Positions 53,494-63,544 are shown, counted from the stretch's first letter. The stretch: 63,558 bases of DNA from Pirellula sp. (GCA_013822725.1 PNKX01000026.1:1-63558), one strand, 5' to 3'. Notes: a model not told the origin generated them from the letters alone. Program-made: numbers and translations.

Positions 53494-55005
53494 ATGAAGC
53501 ATCGCGTGCTTTTCCTTGCGCTGGCGTGTATCGCCAGTTGCAGCGTCGCGAATTGTAGACGCAGTATTGGAGCGCCGCTGTTGGCAGTCGATTTCGGAGG
53601 TCAGCTACCTAATAGTATAATTCAACCCGGATTTGACGGGATGTGGGGAACTGCCGACCCAGTCACCGCGTCGACGTTCGGTCCGTACACTGTTGAGTTG
53701 AGCGCGAACAATACGCAAACGGGAGTTTCCGCCAATCGTGGCTTTATCAACAAGATCGCGGGACGAATTGACGACACTGATGCAAGCATTCGCGATTTCT
53801 ATCGCGGTTACTACTACAATCGCTCGCCGGTCAACGGCGAGGGGATTAGCCTGAGGTTGTCGGGCCTAACGCCGAATCAGCCGTATACGCTGACGGTGGC
53901 AAGTTTTGATCCTGATGCGTCAGCGAACGTCGCCGCCATCACAGTCATCGATTGGAGTCCTGCGACGGGCAGCGACACGACGGGTACTTCGGCGGCGGTA
54001 AACTTGATTCGTACGCCGGTGCCGACTTCCGTGTTTGATCCGGCTTACAGCGGCGCCCTGCAGGTCAGCACTTCGACGGGCGTACTCGACGTCTTTGGGA
54101 CGGTCAAAGTCGGCTCAGTCGGAGTTCGCGGAGCCGTTTTAAACGGATTCAAGCTGAACGATGGGACGAACGACGTTCTCTCGGTCGACTTGGGCGAAGG
54201 AGCTCCTGCCGGGAACGGGCAACCAGGTTTCGTCGGAGTGGTCGGCGACCCTGGGCTCGTCGTTTCCCATACCGAAATCGTTGGCGCCTACACGGTGACA
54301 GTCGAGGCGGTGGGACAATACCTTGCAGAAGCCGGCTTCTACAATACGCCGATGAGAGAGCAAGGATCCGACGTTCTCACCCCGCCCGCACACGCATTTT
54401 ATCGAGACTACTTCGGCACGAATTCCACAATTGCCGGCGACGGTCTGAAGTTGACGATTGACGGCGTCACGCCGGAGCAGGAATACGATTTGAAGATTTG
54501 GTCGCACGATCCGGCGACAGCGGCGACTGAAATTCGCTGGAGTCCGACGGACAATACGATTGGAAATTCAGGCGACGTCACGATGGTTCGCACGCCGGTG
54601 CCGAGCGACGTCGATGATCCCAGCAAGTACGTATTGCTGCGGGTGAAGGCCTCAGACGCCAGCTTGGATGTTTTCGGAGGATTCTTGACCGGGCCAGGGG
54701 GGACGCGGATCAACGGTTTCGAACTGACCGCGGTACCGGCGATCGCAGGCGACTTCAACAACGACGGCGCCGTCAACGGGGACGACCTGGCGATTTGGAA
54801 GGAGCATGTCGGAGCTTCGGTTGACGCGGCGGCGGCGGATGGAGACGCCGACGGCGACCAGGACGTCGATGGCGCGGATTTCCTGGTATGGCAACGTAAC
54901 CTGACCAGCGGTGCGGCTGCGGCGATCCCCGAGCCGGCTGCCGGCAGCCTGTTGGCCTTAGCAAGTTCGATTCTGTATTTCGCTAGAAAGCGATCTAAGC
55001 AATAG
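53494..55005 (+). CDS. Secreted tandem-module protein with dockerin-like region and PEP-CTERM anchor
   Basis: A 503-residue exported protein. The signal peptide (about 1-20) ends in a Cys-containing stretch (CSVANC), so lipoprotein processing is an alternative. The body consists of two homologous modules of about 190 residues: each starts LxVDxGxxxxxxxQPGF, contains FYRxYx and GxGxxLxLxGxTPxxxYxL, then RTPVPxxVxDP and LDVFGxxxxG. Neither matches an enzyme I know. EF-hand-like loops (DFNNDGAVNGDDLAIWK, DADGDQDVDGADFLVWQ) and a PEP-CTERM end (IPEPAAGSLLALASS, then RKRSK) follow. The ATG follows GAGGAG. Confidence 0.83.
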   Translation: MKHRVLFLALACIASCSVANCRRSIGAPLLAVDFGGQLPNSIIQPGFDGMWGTADPVTASTFGPYTVELSANNTQTGVSANRGFINKIAGRIDDTDASIRDFYRGYYYNRSPVNGEGISLRLSGLTPNQPYTLTVASFDPDASANVAAITVIDWSPATGSDTTGTSAAVNLIRTPVPTSVFDPAYSGALQVSTSTGVLDVFGTVKVGSVGVRGAVLNGFKLNDGTNDVLSVDLGEGAPAGNGQPGFVGVVGDPGLVVSHTEIVGAYTVTVEAVGQYLAEAGFYNTPMREQGSDVLTPPAHAFYRDYFGTNSTIAGDGLKLTIDGVTPEQEYDLKIWSHDPATAATEIRWSPTDNTIGNSGDVTMVRTPVPSDVDDPSKYVLLRVKASDASLDVFGGFLTGPGGTRINGFELTAVPAIAGDFNNDGAVNGDDLAIWKEHVGASVDAAAADGDADGDQDVDGADFLVWQRNLTSGAAAAIPEPAAGSLLALASSILYFARKRSKQ

Positions 55006-55030
55006 GATCGCGGCAACGTCTCCGGTGAAC

Positions 55031-55066
55031 ACTGACCAACGTCGCGGGGCAGCGGCGTTGGTCAGT
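55031..55066 (+). terminator. Hairpin terminator or attenuator
   Basis: ACTGACCAACG (55031-55041) and CGTTGGTCAGT (55056-55066) are exact complements, with further near-pairing inside. It lies 25 bases after the upstream stop and before the lipoprotein gene. Without a T-run it may reduce rather than stop readthrough. Confidence 0.6.
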
Positions 55067-55091
55067 CTCATCGACTGAAGGAGTGAATAAG

Positions 55092-55571
55092 ATGGGCGTC
55101 GACCGAAAGCTCTCGAAATGTTTGGCGCTAGCTCTGTTCGCCTTGGCAGGATGCGGCTCCAGCGAGCCGTTTGATTACGTCCCTGTCTCAGGCAAAGTGA
55201 CGTACGAGGACGGCTCGTTGATTCCGGTTCGCGTGCGGGTAATCTTCACCTCACAGCAGCCTCCTGTCGACGGCAAACGGTTTCCGCGTCCAGCCAGCGC
55301 GCTGCCGGATGATCAAGGGTATTTTCCCGTGGTCTCAAGCCTGCGGTACGACGACGGAATCGTTCCTGGAAAGAACAAGGTGTCGATTATTTACGAAGGC
55401 AAGCAACCGGAGCGATTCGTTCCGCGCGAATACTCGAGTCCTGCCACGACGCCGCTAGAAGTCGATTCGGAGGACTCGCCGTTTGAAATCAAGATCAAGA
55501 AGCCCGACAACGTGCCTCAGCAGGCGCCCGCTGAACAAGACGCGCTGAGCTCTGGCTCGGCGCGTAAGTGA
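55092..55571 (+). CDS. Small lipoprotein of the planctomycete carboxypeptidase-regulatory-like type
   Basis: A 159-residue predicted lipoprotein: the signal peptide ends in the lipobox LAGC with Cys21. The mature part begins with a beta-sandwich-like segment, PVSGKVTYEDGSLIPVRVRV, as in CarboxypepD_reg-like lipoproteins that accompany DUF1559 genes in planctomycetes. The tail is acidic and Pro-rich. The ATG at 55092 follows GAAGGAG, so I prefer it to a GTG three codons upstream. Function unknown, presumably envelope-bound. Confidence 0.78.
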   Translation: MGVDRKLSKCLALALFALAGCGSSEPFDYVPVSGKVTYEDGSLIPVRVRVIFTSQQPPVDGKRFPRPASALPDDQGYFPVVSSLRYDDGIVPGKNKVSIIYEGKQPERFVPREYSSPATTPLEVDSEDSPFEIKIKKPDNVPQQAPAEQDALSSGSARK

Positions 55572-55643
55572 AATCGACCCTGTCCGAGCGTCCGCCCCGC
55601 CTTGACGCGAACACCACACTCTTTTTTTTCACGGTGAATACCC

Positions 55644-56756
55644 ATGAATCGCTCTCGCTACTCGTCTTGCTTATGGCAATCGTCAGTTGGCGGCCGTTGT
55701 GGTTTCACGCTTGTGGAACTTCTGGTCGTCATCGCCATCATCGGCGTGCTGGTTTCGCTGTTGCTGCCGGCGGTGCAGGCGGCGCGCGAAAGCTCGCGCC
55801 GCTCGCAATGCGCCAACAACTGCCGCAACGTGGCCATCGCGCTGATTAACTATCACGACGCCAAGCAGCGATTTCCCGCGGCGATCAGTCTTCATCCGAA
55901 AGACGACGTCGGCGAGGACAATGGTCGCCCGACGACATTGCAAACGCTGATGCCGAACTGGGCCGTGATGATTCTTCCTTATCTGGAACAGGCCTCGACC
56001 TATGCGACGCTCGTCACCAAGAATCCTAGTGATCCTTCGCAGCCGGTCTATCTGAGCGACGATCGCAATCGAGCTGTGCGTAGCGCGGAGCTCTCGGTCA
56101 TGCGTTGCGGGAGCGACTACGTCAATGAGCCTTTCAGCAACGCGACGACCGGCGACGGCTGGGCTCGCGGGAATTACGCGATCAACGGCTTTCAGATGGC
56201 GCCCGCCTTCTACAATCACCCTACGATGGGTTGGAACGCGCAGATTCCGCGCAAGGGGATCGCCGGCATCAATGCGGCGCTGCGTATCGGTGACGTCACG
56301 GACGGATCGTCGAATACCATCATGATTGGCGAGATCCGCGCCGGACTGGCGACCGTCGACTCACGCGGCGCCTGGGCCCTGGGCGCTTGCGGATCGAGCG
56401 TACTGTGTCTGCATGCAAGCCATCTCATCTTGTCGCCGAACAGCTGCACTCCCGGCGATGACGACGTGAATAACGCGGAAGCGATCATTGCCGCTGTCGG
56501 CGCCGAGGCGCTGAAGATGGAATGTATGTACCCGTACGAGTATGGGGCCAGCAATCAGGCGGGGACCCGTAGCCAGCACCCAGGCGGCGTAAACGTCGCC
56601 ATGGCAGACGCCAGCGTGCATTTTATCGACAACTACGTGGAAACGGGCGTCACGCCTCCAGTCTTCGAGTATGACTCTGGCTATCCGAATACGTTCGGCG
56701 TCTGGCAACGCCTCAACCTATCGCAGGATGAACTGCCCGTGAGCATGACGAACTAA
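55644..56756 (+). CDS. DUF1559 prepilin-type protein
   Basis: A 370-residue pseudopilin-like protein. The type IV prepilin signal GFTLVELLVVIAIIGVLVSLLLPAV (about 20-44) should be cut by a prepilin peptidase before Phe21. The DUF1559 body follows (QCANNCRNVAIALINYHD; NTIMIGEIRAG). It ends with the family's H-X9-DG-type motif, here SQHPGGVNVAMADASVHF with Ala in place of Gly. Planctomycetes carry many such genes; their filament or surface role is not known. It sits 72 bases after the lipoprotein gene. Confidence 0.92.
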   Translation: MNRSRYSSCLWQSSVGGRCGFTLVELLVVIAIIGVLVSLLLPAVQAARESSRRSQCANNCRNVAIALINYHDAKQRFPAAISLHPKDDVGEDNGRPTTLQTLMPNWAVMILPYLEQASTYATLVTKNPSDPSQPVYLSDDRNRAVRSAELSVMRCGSDYVNEPFSNATTGDGWARGNYAINGFQMAPAFYNHPTMGWNAQIPRKGIAGINAALRIGDVTDGSSNTIMIGEIRAGLATVDSRGAWALGACGSSVLCLHASHLILSPNSCTPGDDDVNNAEAIIAAVGAEALKMECMYPYEYGASNQAGTRSQHPGGVNVAMADASVHFIDNYVETGVTPPVFEYDSGYPNTFGVWQRLNLSQDELPVSMTN

Positions 56757-56890
56757 GCGGCGGATGGCCTCTCGTGAAAGCAGACGTCGCGTCCCGTCGG
56801 CGGCCGGAGGCGAGATACCCAACCGCGCGGCCAAAAAGCAAGTTGCCGCGGGTTGGTGAACCGCTGGTTTTAACTGAGACTCGTTGCGTT

Positions 56891-58612
56891 CTAGGAATTG
56901 CGTTCGTCCGACAGCGCTCGCCGCCGTTGGGCGAGAACAATGATCGCTGCGAACGCTGATAGAACCGCGGCGCCAGGCTCCGGTGCCGCCGATAGCTGCG
57001 GCGGTGAGTTGACGATAAGACTGCCCGATCCCGATTGGCGCTGCCAGTGCAGAAAGTCGGCGCCGTCGGTGTCGAGGTCGCCGTCTGCATCGCCTGCCGC
57101 GGACTGCCCGAGGGACTGTTTCCAGACGTTCAGGTCGCTAGCGTCGACGTCGCCGTCATCGTCGAAGTCGGCTGCAAACTCTGGTTTGCTGATTGCCTGC
57201 AGCAGCACGGAAGTCGGTTGGTAAAGAACTCGGAAGGTCAGGTTGTCGGGCATGCCCGAGACGTCGAGTTGCTGGAACTTTCCCCGTACGCCGCCGACGC
57301 TCGTCAACACTTCGAACGTATCGCCCAGCGTCGGTACGAACGCACCGCCGACTTCGACGTTCAGCAGACCTTCCAAGAAAGCCGGAGCGTTGACGGCCAG
57401 CCGATCGATCGAGTCCGGATCGCTGCCGCGCATTTCCAAGAAAAGTTTGCCGTCTCGAGTCTGCTGAAAGCCTTGCAGCGGTAGGTTGCCGATGGCGTCG
57501 TCTCCGCCCGGTCGCAACGCGCCGTTGTTTTCCAGATTGATCCCTAGCGTGACGCCCGTCGCCGTCTCCAATTCGCCTTTTTCGCTAACGGTGAGTGTTC
57601 CTCCGCCGTTAATGACCGTGCCGGCGGCGATATGCGACCGGCCCTGCAGCACGGTGCGACCCCGATTGACGATAGCGCCCCCGAGCATCTCAAAGTCGCC
57701 AAGCACGTCGAGCCGGCCATCGCCATCAGTGACGTGAATTGTACCGCCAGTCTGCCGCAACTTAGGAGCGACGATGTACGCAATCCCCGCTGACTGATTG
57801 GCGTCCAAATCAGCGCCGTTGTTGGCATAGATGGCGCCGCTTTCCAGCGTCCACTCGTGTTGGCTCTCGAATCGCGAGTTCACGAAGAGGTTCATCGTCC
57901 CGCTGAAAGCGTCAGTCATCGCCAGATCAAGCTTCAGCGTTTGGTTATCTTGGACGGAAACAATGCCGCTCTCGCTTTGACCGTCGAGGTCAATCAGCGC
58001 TTGAGCGTTTCCCGTCAGCTGAAGCATTCCCGTCGGCCTTGGTTCCCAAGGAACCAGGGGCAATCGATCGACCAAGATGATGCCGTCGTTGACGATCGCG
58101 ACCCGCGTTGCCGCGAAATCGGCAGCTACGACGCCGTAGCCCGTAAGGTAGGCGTCGCCGTCGATCACCCCCTGCCCTACGCCCGCCTGCTCGCGAAGCT
58201 GCAGGCGACCTCCTTGCAATGCGAGCGACGCGGCGGGATCGATCCGCCAGGCAGCGGCTGAGACTTGACTTCCTTCGTCGATCACCAGTGTGACGCCCCC
58301 TCCTGACATGAGCCTGATGTCTTCGGCGACAGTCAAATCCCAGCCTGCCGTGCTCAATTCGGCGCGCGACGACATTTCGAGTCGAGCGATTTGGTTGTTG
58401 CTACCCATCGCCATTTCATGCGGCTGGTTGAACCGGGCCGTATCATCGGCGTCGGGCTCGTCTGCAGGATTCCAAAGAGCGTCCCCCGCGTTGCCGTCGA
58501 CCCACGCGCTGCTGCCGCCGATCCACGAGACGTCGGCGCCGTCGCAAATCGCGGGAACGACCATGCACCCCGCAATAGTGGCGTAGCGAGCAACTTGAGA
58601 CTTCACCTTCAT
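56891..58612 (-). CDS. Secreted beta-repeat protein with dockerin-like region and PEP-CTERM anchor
   Basis: A 573-residue exported protein: signal peptide (about 1-25), a beta-rich passenger of Gly/Asn/Asp-rich strands (SWIGGSSAWVDGNAGDALWN near the start; VINGGGTLTVSEKGELETATG later), then a domain shared with the giant neighbour (FVPTLGDTFEVLTSVGGVRG, FRVLYQPTSVLLQ). Two EF-hand-like loops (DFDDDGDVDASDLNVWK, DADGDLDTDGADFLHWQ) precede a PEP-CTERM-like end (APEPGAAVLSAFAAI then RRR). The ATG follows GGAG. It is 109 bases downstream of the giant neighbour and may be co-transcribed. Confidence 0.83.
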   Translation of the reverse strand: MKVKSQVARYATIAGCMVVPAICDGADVSWIGGSSAWVDGNAGDALWNPADEPDADDTARFNQPHEMAMGSNNQIARLEMSSRAELSTAGWDLTVAEDIRLMSGGGVTLVIDEGSQVSAAAWRIDPAASLALQGGRLQLREQAGVGQGVIDGDAYLTGYGVVAADFAATRVAIVNDGIILVDRLPLVPWEPRPTGMLQLTGNAQALIDLDGQSESGIVSVQDNQTLKLDLAMTDAFSGTMNLFVNSRFESQHEWTLESGAIYANNGADLDANQSAGIAYIVAPKLRQTGGTIHVTDGDGRLDVLGDFEMLGGAIVNRGRTVLQGRSHIAAGTVINGGGTLTVSEKGELETATGVTLGINLENNGALRPGGDDAIGNLPLQGFQQTRDGKLFLEMRGSDPDSIDRLAVNAPAFLEGLLNVEVGGAFVPTLGDTFEVLTSVGGVRGKFQQLDVSGMPDNLTFRVLYQPTSVLLQAISKPEFAADFDDDGDVDASDLNVWKQSLGQSAAGDADGDLDTDGADFLHWQRQSGSGSLIVNSPPQLSAAPEPGAAVLSAFAAIIVLAQRRRALSDERNS

Positions 58613-58721
58613 CTGTTCGAACTCCTAAGTTCCGTAAAATTCGTCAATAGAAGTCCGGAGGTACGCCTAGGCGACATCGCGTAACGTCGGCGAATCAGTG
58701 CAATCTGCGAAAGGACGGACG

Positions 58722-61700
58722 TCAGCCAAGACGGCGTTGCCGTTGGAACTGAACGGCAAGAAGGCCTGCCGTTAGTGCCATCTCGAATGCGGCTGGCTCC
58801 GGTACCGCAGCCGCTGAGGGCGCAACGCCGGCGGCGCCGGTGTGCGAGCCAAACTGCCTCTGCCAACTCAAAAAGTCGCTGCCATCGGTATCGCCGTCGC
58901 CGTCGGCGTCTCCGCCGGCTCCGACGCCGTACGATGGCCTCCAGACCGCTAAGTCGTCCCCGTCGACGTCGACGTCGCGATCGAAGTCGGCCGTGAACGA
59001 AGGTCCGGAGACGACCTTCAACTGAACGATCGTCGGCAAGTAATTCAGTTGGAACGATAGTCCAGCGGGCATATCGGTGAGTTGAACGGAACTGAATGTT
59101 CCCGAGATGCCGTCGGCTGCCGTCAAGACGTTGAACGTCTGCCCCAGCGTCGGGATAAAACCGCCGTCGACGTCAATATTCAGCCGTCCGCCGAGTAGCG
59201 CCCCCCCAGCGACGGTCAGTCGATCGAATTGATTCAGTCCGATGCCCGCGAGTTCGAGCGTCAGGCTGCCCGTTGCCGACTGCTGGAATTCGCCGAGCGT
59301 TACTCTGCCGATCGCCTCGTTTCCTGCGGGCAGAAATGATCCTTGATTATCGACCAGGACATCGACGACGGCGTTCGCATTCACGGAAAGATCGCTGCCG
59401 GAAGACGCTTTGAGCGAACCGACTCCCGCAAACGTCGCTCCTGCCTCGACCACCGTTCTGGTTAGCGGCAGCGTCAGTTCGCCGGCTATGTTCGTGATAC
59501 TTCCCTGCTTGAAAAGTAGTTCGCCGTCCTCGATCGTCACTGCCGATGCGCCGGCGACATTCATATTGCCGCCGAGGCTGGTGGTGTGCGTTGATTGGAA
59601 GGTTCCGTTGTCGAGCGCGAGCGTCGAACCTGCTCCCAGGCCGAACGCAAAGCCATTGGTAAAGACGCGCCCTCCGTCGCTGGCAGACACGGCGCCGCCG
59701 AAGCTGAAGTTCGCGTCGTCGCGCAGCTCCAGAGTGTCGCCTGACGTGGCGATGAGCATCCCGATGTTGGCAGCGCCGTCCCAGTCGTTGTCGTTGGCGG
59801 ACGTTTCTAAGATTAAAGCTCCGCCACGCGCCGCCACTCTCGCGTTGTTGATGATCTTCGCAGAAACCAGACCGAATCCGACAATACCTTCGGCGTTGCC
59901 AACGGTGAGCGCGCCGCCGCGAAGTTCGCCGCCTTTGAGGCGCACTAAGTCGGCGACGTTCGAATTCCACGGATTCGAAATGTTGAGAATACCGTCCTGA
60001 TCCTCGGTGCCGATCTGGCCGACGTCGAGGATTTGACCATTGATCGTGAGCATGCCGTCGTCGGCGCGGAGGATGGCGGTTTCGTCGAAATCGACTCCCG
60101 TGTTGATCGTGCCGAAGCCATACAGAGCCCTATCGGCGTTGGCGCCCAGTAGGCCTACGCCAGAGACGACGCCGCCGGCAATTCTGTTGGGAACGAAGCC
60201 TTGGTCGCCGCCATTCAGCTGGAGAGGCTCTCCGGGGGTGCTGACATGAACAGCCCCGGTAACATGAAGGCGGGCGTCGATTTGTATGTCGCCGGAAACA
60301 TTGAGGTCGCCGTTTAGTACGACGTCGCTCCCCGACAATAGCGTGTTGCGATCCTTGCCGTTGACGAGGTTGAGCTCGCCCTCTTGGTTCAACGTCCAAT
60401 TGGCTGTTGGGCTGTCAAGATTGATCGTCAGCGCGCCAAAACCGAAATCGTTGTTGACGTCGATGATATTGACGCCGCCCATCGCGTTGGCTCTGCCAAA
60501 GTCACTGAATACGGCGGCGTTAATTGTCACCGGCGCCGTGACGGTGATGGTGTTGCCTGTTGCGTCGTCGCCGTCGAGATCGATGGTTCCCCCGATCATG
60601 TCGAACGTCACCGGGTCGATGAACGTGGCTGTATGTTGAAATAACAGGGTTCCCGCGCCGCGAAACTGCGAACTACCGGACGGCCCAAATGCGTTAAACA
60701 GCACGTGATTTTCAAAAGCGAGCGTAGCGCCCGCCGCCACGCTGACGTCGGCGTCGGCGTGGAAGGTAACGTCGGTCATAAATCGTGACCTGCGCGTGCC
60801 GGTCACAATCACCTTGGCGTCGAGCACTCCTATGTCGTCGCCAATATCGACCGCGTCTCCTTCCCAATCAACGGTCTGCCCGTCTATCGTTGACGTGAGC
60901 GCCAGCGTTCCGTTCATGACGAATCGGGGATCGAGCGTATCGACGAATACGTCGCCGTCGGTGACGCTAATGGTCCGGTCGAATCCGTTCGTCGGTTCGA
61001 AAAGGTCGTAGTCTCTCACGTTGACAACTTTCAATTGGCCGCCGGCCCGGACGTTCCAGTCGCCGCCGTCGAAATCGAAATTGATGTCCCTGATCGTCGC
61101 GGTGCCGAAGACGTCGTTGAGCGCCGCTGGATCGAATACGCCGCTGTTGCCTCCGCTGCCGCCGCCGATGGTCGTGGACCCGTAGGAGGCTTCTCCGATG
61201 ACGTTCAGTCTCGTTCCCGTGCCGGTCACGATCAATGAGCCATCGCCGAAAGTGACCGGGGCGGTGATGATGACGTCGCCGTCCACGTTCAGTCTATTGC
61301 CGACGATCATGCGCGAAGTTCCGCCGATGGTCGACGTGCCGGTGTTCCCGCCAGCCCCGATGCCGGCTGAGAAGATGCCGTTCATCGTCCACTCGGTAGG
61401 GCCGTTGACGATAAGTTGTGCTCCGCGGCCGCCGAGAATGATCCGGTCGTCCATGTCGCCGTCGTCGTCGAACGCAGGCGAGTTGATCGTGAACGTCATT
61501 GAGTTGCCAACCGTGTGGAGCGAACCGGCGCTCGTTCCATCCCAATCGAACGTCGCCACGTCGATGGTCGTGTTCGCGGCCACCGTGGAGCCGGCAGTCA
61601 TGCGGAGCATGCCGGCGCCGGCGACGGAAGTTGGCGATGTGAGTCGGGAAGCGTCGCCGAGCTCAAGAACGCCGTCGGAGGCGACGTTCACCACGGCACC

Positions 61701-63068
61701 CGGAGAGAGGATTGTTTTGGGCAATGCCAACGTGCCGTTGCTGACGTTGACCGCACCGCGAAGGTCGAGGGCGTCGCCGGCAATGCTGGATGTCCCTGCA
61801 GCCGTCTTGTTGAGGGTTCCAGAGATCGTCCACGTGTCGGAAGTGACGTTGACGATCGCCTTGCCATTGTCGACGAGGTTGAGCGTGCCGCTGAAATCGT
61901 TGCTGCTGACGTCGACCTCATCGACGCCGATCGTCAGCGAGCCGTTGCCGCGAATGGTGGTCGTTGCGTTGCCGACTGTGCCGTCCCAGTTGAAATCTCC
62001 GGTGTTAGTGATCGTTGCGCTCTCAGTAACAACCAACTCGCTGTTGTTCTGCAAGAGGATCAGGCCCTTGTCGATCCAGATGCTTCCCGCCAAGGTGAGC
62101 GACGAGGACTCGCTCACTGTGAAGTTGGAATTGCCGATGAGAATCGGCCCGCCAAGGAACGCGTCGCCGTTAACGGTGAACGTCGAGGCGTCGACGATGC
62201 CAGTTTCCGGACCATTGATCAGGCTCGCGACGTGATCGCCGCCGTCGAGTTGGACGGTGGCTCCGGTCAGGAGGAGCCGTTGTTTGAAGTTGACTGTATC
62301 GCGGCTGCCAATCTGTAGCGTGCCGCTGAAGCCATCCTCCAGCGGAGCGTCGATAATGAGCGTCAACGTATCGGCGACCAGGTCGTCGACGTTGTTCGAG
62401 ACGTCGACGAATCCATGTTCGTTGTCGCCGTCCAGATCGATGTAGTCGATGCCGTTGGTTTGCAGGGTCAGCGAGTTGTTCTCCGTTCCACCAAGGCCGA
62501 CGATGATCGCTCCGGAGTTGTCATAAGCATCCTCGAAGATCGTATCGGCGTCGCCGAAAATAATGAGCCCTCCCCCCTGCACCGTCGCGTTGGAGGCGAC
62601 GTCGATGGTCGGACTGTAGATGACGCCGCCGTTCATCGTCATTTTGGCGTTGTTGCGGATAACAAGGTTAGTCGCCTGAAATGATATGGCGCCTGACGCG
62701 GCGTTAGGATCAATGCGAAGCGTGCTGTTGAGACCGTCGACCGTCGCTTGGCCAAGCACGATCAGCCGATTGCCGTTCGTTAGGAAGTCCGCCCCGTTGG
62801 ACAGTGCGAGCGACGAGACGGTATCGCTCGTCCCGTCGCGCGGAATGAATGTGACGACGGCGTTCGCCGCCACGGCGCGATTGCCGATGAGAACGTTGTA
62901 GTCGAAGCCATCGGCGCCGTTGTCGGGGACGCCGAACGGAAACCAGTTTCCTTGGACGTTCCAATTGCCGTTGCCGGCGTTCCATTCGTTGTTCACGAGT
63001 TGCGCAGACGCGACGGGCGCGACGAGCGCCGCCGACATGGCAATGGCCCACGATAAGGTGCGATTCAT
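58722..63068 (-). CDS. Giant secreted beta-repeat protein with dockerin-like region and PEP-CTERM anchor
   Basis: A 1448-residue exported protein, the largest in the window. The signal peptide (about 1-22) is followed by a short WNAGNGNWNVQGNWFPFGVPD block, the start of many autotransporter-associated beta-strand proteins. Most of the length is low-identity beta-strand repeats that would form an extended beta-helix. The end has the shared domain (FIPTLGQTFNVLTAADGISG), EF-hand-like loops (DFDRDVDVDGDDLAVWR, DADGDGDTDGSDFLSWQ) and a PEP-CTERM-like segment (VPEPAAFEMALTAGLLAVQ, then RQRR). I see no catalytic motif; an adhesive or structural role on the cell surface is likely. Confidence 0.85.
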   Translation of the reverse strand: MNRTLSWAIAMSAALVAPVASAQLVNNEWNAGNGNWNVQGNWFPFGVPDNGADGFDYNVLIGNRAVAANAVVTFIPRDGTSDTVSSLALSNGADFLTNGNRLIVLGQATVDGLNSTLRIDPNAASGAISFQATNLVIRNNAKMTMNGGVIYSPTIDVASNATVQGGGLIIFGDADTIFEDAYDNSGAIIVGLGGTENNSLTLQTNGIDYIDLDGDNEHGFVDVSNNVDDLVADTLTLIIDAPLEDGFSGTLQIGSRDTVNFKQRLLLTGATVQLDGGDHVASLINGPETGIVDASTFTVNGDAFLGGPILIGNSNFTVSESSSLTLAGSIWIDKGLILLQNNSELVVTESATITNTGDFNWDGTVGNATTTIRGNGSLTIGVDEVDVSSNDFSGTLNLVDNGKAIVNVTSDTWTISGTLNKTAAGTSSIAGDALDLRGAVNVSNGTLALPKTILSPGAVVNVASDGVLELGDASRLTSPTSVAGAGMLRMTAGSTVAANTTIDVATFDWDGTSAGSLHTVGNSMTFTINSPAFDDDGDMDDRIILGGRGAQLIVNGPTEWTMNGIFSAGIGAGGNTGTSTIGGTSRMIVGNRLNVDGDVIITAPVTFGDGSLIVTGTGTRLNVIGEASYGSTTIGGGSGGNSGVFDPAALNDVFGTATIRDINFDFDGGDWNVRAGGQLKVVNVRDYDLFEPTNGFDRTISVTDGDVFVDTLDPRFVMNGTLALTSTIDGQTVDWEGDAVDIGDDIGVLDAKVIVTGTRRSRFMTDVTFHADADVSVAAGATLAFENHVLFNAFGPSGSSQFRGAGTLLFQHTATFIDPVTFDMIGGTIDLDGDDATGNTITVTAPVTINAAVFSDFGRANAMGGVNIIDVNNDFGFGALTINLDSPTANWTLNQEGELNLVNGKDRNTLLSGSDVVLNGDLNVSGDIQIDARLHVTGAVHVSTPGEPLQLNGGDQGFVPNRIAGGVVSGVGLLGANADRALYGFGTINTGVDFDETAILRADDGMLTINGQILDVGQIGTEDQDGILNISNPWNSNVADLVRLKGGELRGGALTVGNAEGIVGFGLVSAKIINNARVAARGGALILETSANDNDWDGAANIGMLIATSGDTLELRDDANFSFGGAVSASDGGRVFTNGFAFGLGAGSTLALDNGTFQSTHTTSLGGNMNVAGASAVTIEDGELLFKQGSITNIAGELTLPLTRTVVEAGATFAGVGSLKASSGSDLSVNANAVVDVLVDNQGSFLPAGNEAIGRVTLGEFQQSATGSLTLELAGIGLNQFDRLTVAGGALLGGRLNIDVDGGFIPTLGQTFNVLTAADGISGTFSSVQLTDMPAGLSFQLNYLPTIVQLKVVSGPSFTADFDRDVDVDGDDLAVWRPSYGVGAGGDADGDGDTDGSDFLSWQRQFGSHTGAAGVAPSAAAVPEPAAFEMALTAGLLAVQFQRQRRLG

Positions 63069-63412
63069 AGGGAGAGTCCTGAGGATTCGACGCGATTAGG
63101 CGTCTCGTAGGCAAAGTATTTGTATCACGTCGGGGGCGCGTTTGCCGAACGCCCGACGTATGGCAATGTGTTGGGAATCGAGGCCGCGATCTAACGCCGC
63201 AAGAAGCGGGAAGTCGGCGGCAAGAGTGACGGCGATTGACGCGACGCCTAAGCGTTACGAAAGTTCAATCGCAGCGTGCGAGATGGATGCAAAATTCCGT
63301 TCCGATGCGGCAAGCCAAGTGATCGACTCTTCTTGCATTACTGGCCGCCTGTTGTTTGCCGCGCCACTAACTTGTCGATTCTTTTTCCAATATTCTCTTC
63401 TCGAGGAAAGTC
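63069..63412. promoter_or_regulatory. Upstream region of the giant surface-protein gene
   Basis: About 340 bases, presumably holding the promoter of the minus-strand gene at 63068. I see no firm promoter boxes. A near match to the operator-like palindrome (TGCAATGTTGCG, one mismatch) lies farther out, at 63522-63533. Confidence 0.35.
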
Positions 63413-63544
63413 GTGAAACTCTCGCAGCGCCGATCGTGCGACGTCGCCATCTTCAGCGACCACGAGCGGCAATTGTTTCACAACTTAGCGCGGTTAGTCA
63501 TGGTGATAGCGATGGCAATCGTGCAATGTTGCGTCACCACTTAG
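63413..63544 (+). CDS. Possible small protein (43 residues)
   Basis: A GTG at 63413 preceded by GAGGAAAG opens a 43-codon frame ending at TAG 63542-63544. The product would be basic at first with a hydrophobic C-terminal stretch (LARLVMVIAMAIVQ) like a small membrane peptide. No homologue is recognised. The good ribosome-binding site is the only support, and it could be chance. Confidence 0.25.
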   Translation: MKLSQRRSCDVAIFSDHERQLFHNLARLVMVIAMAIVQCCVTT

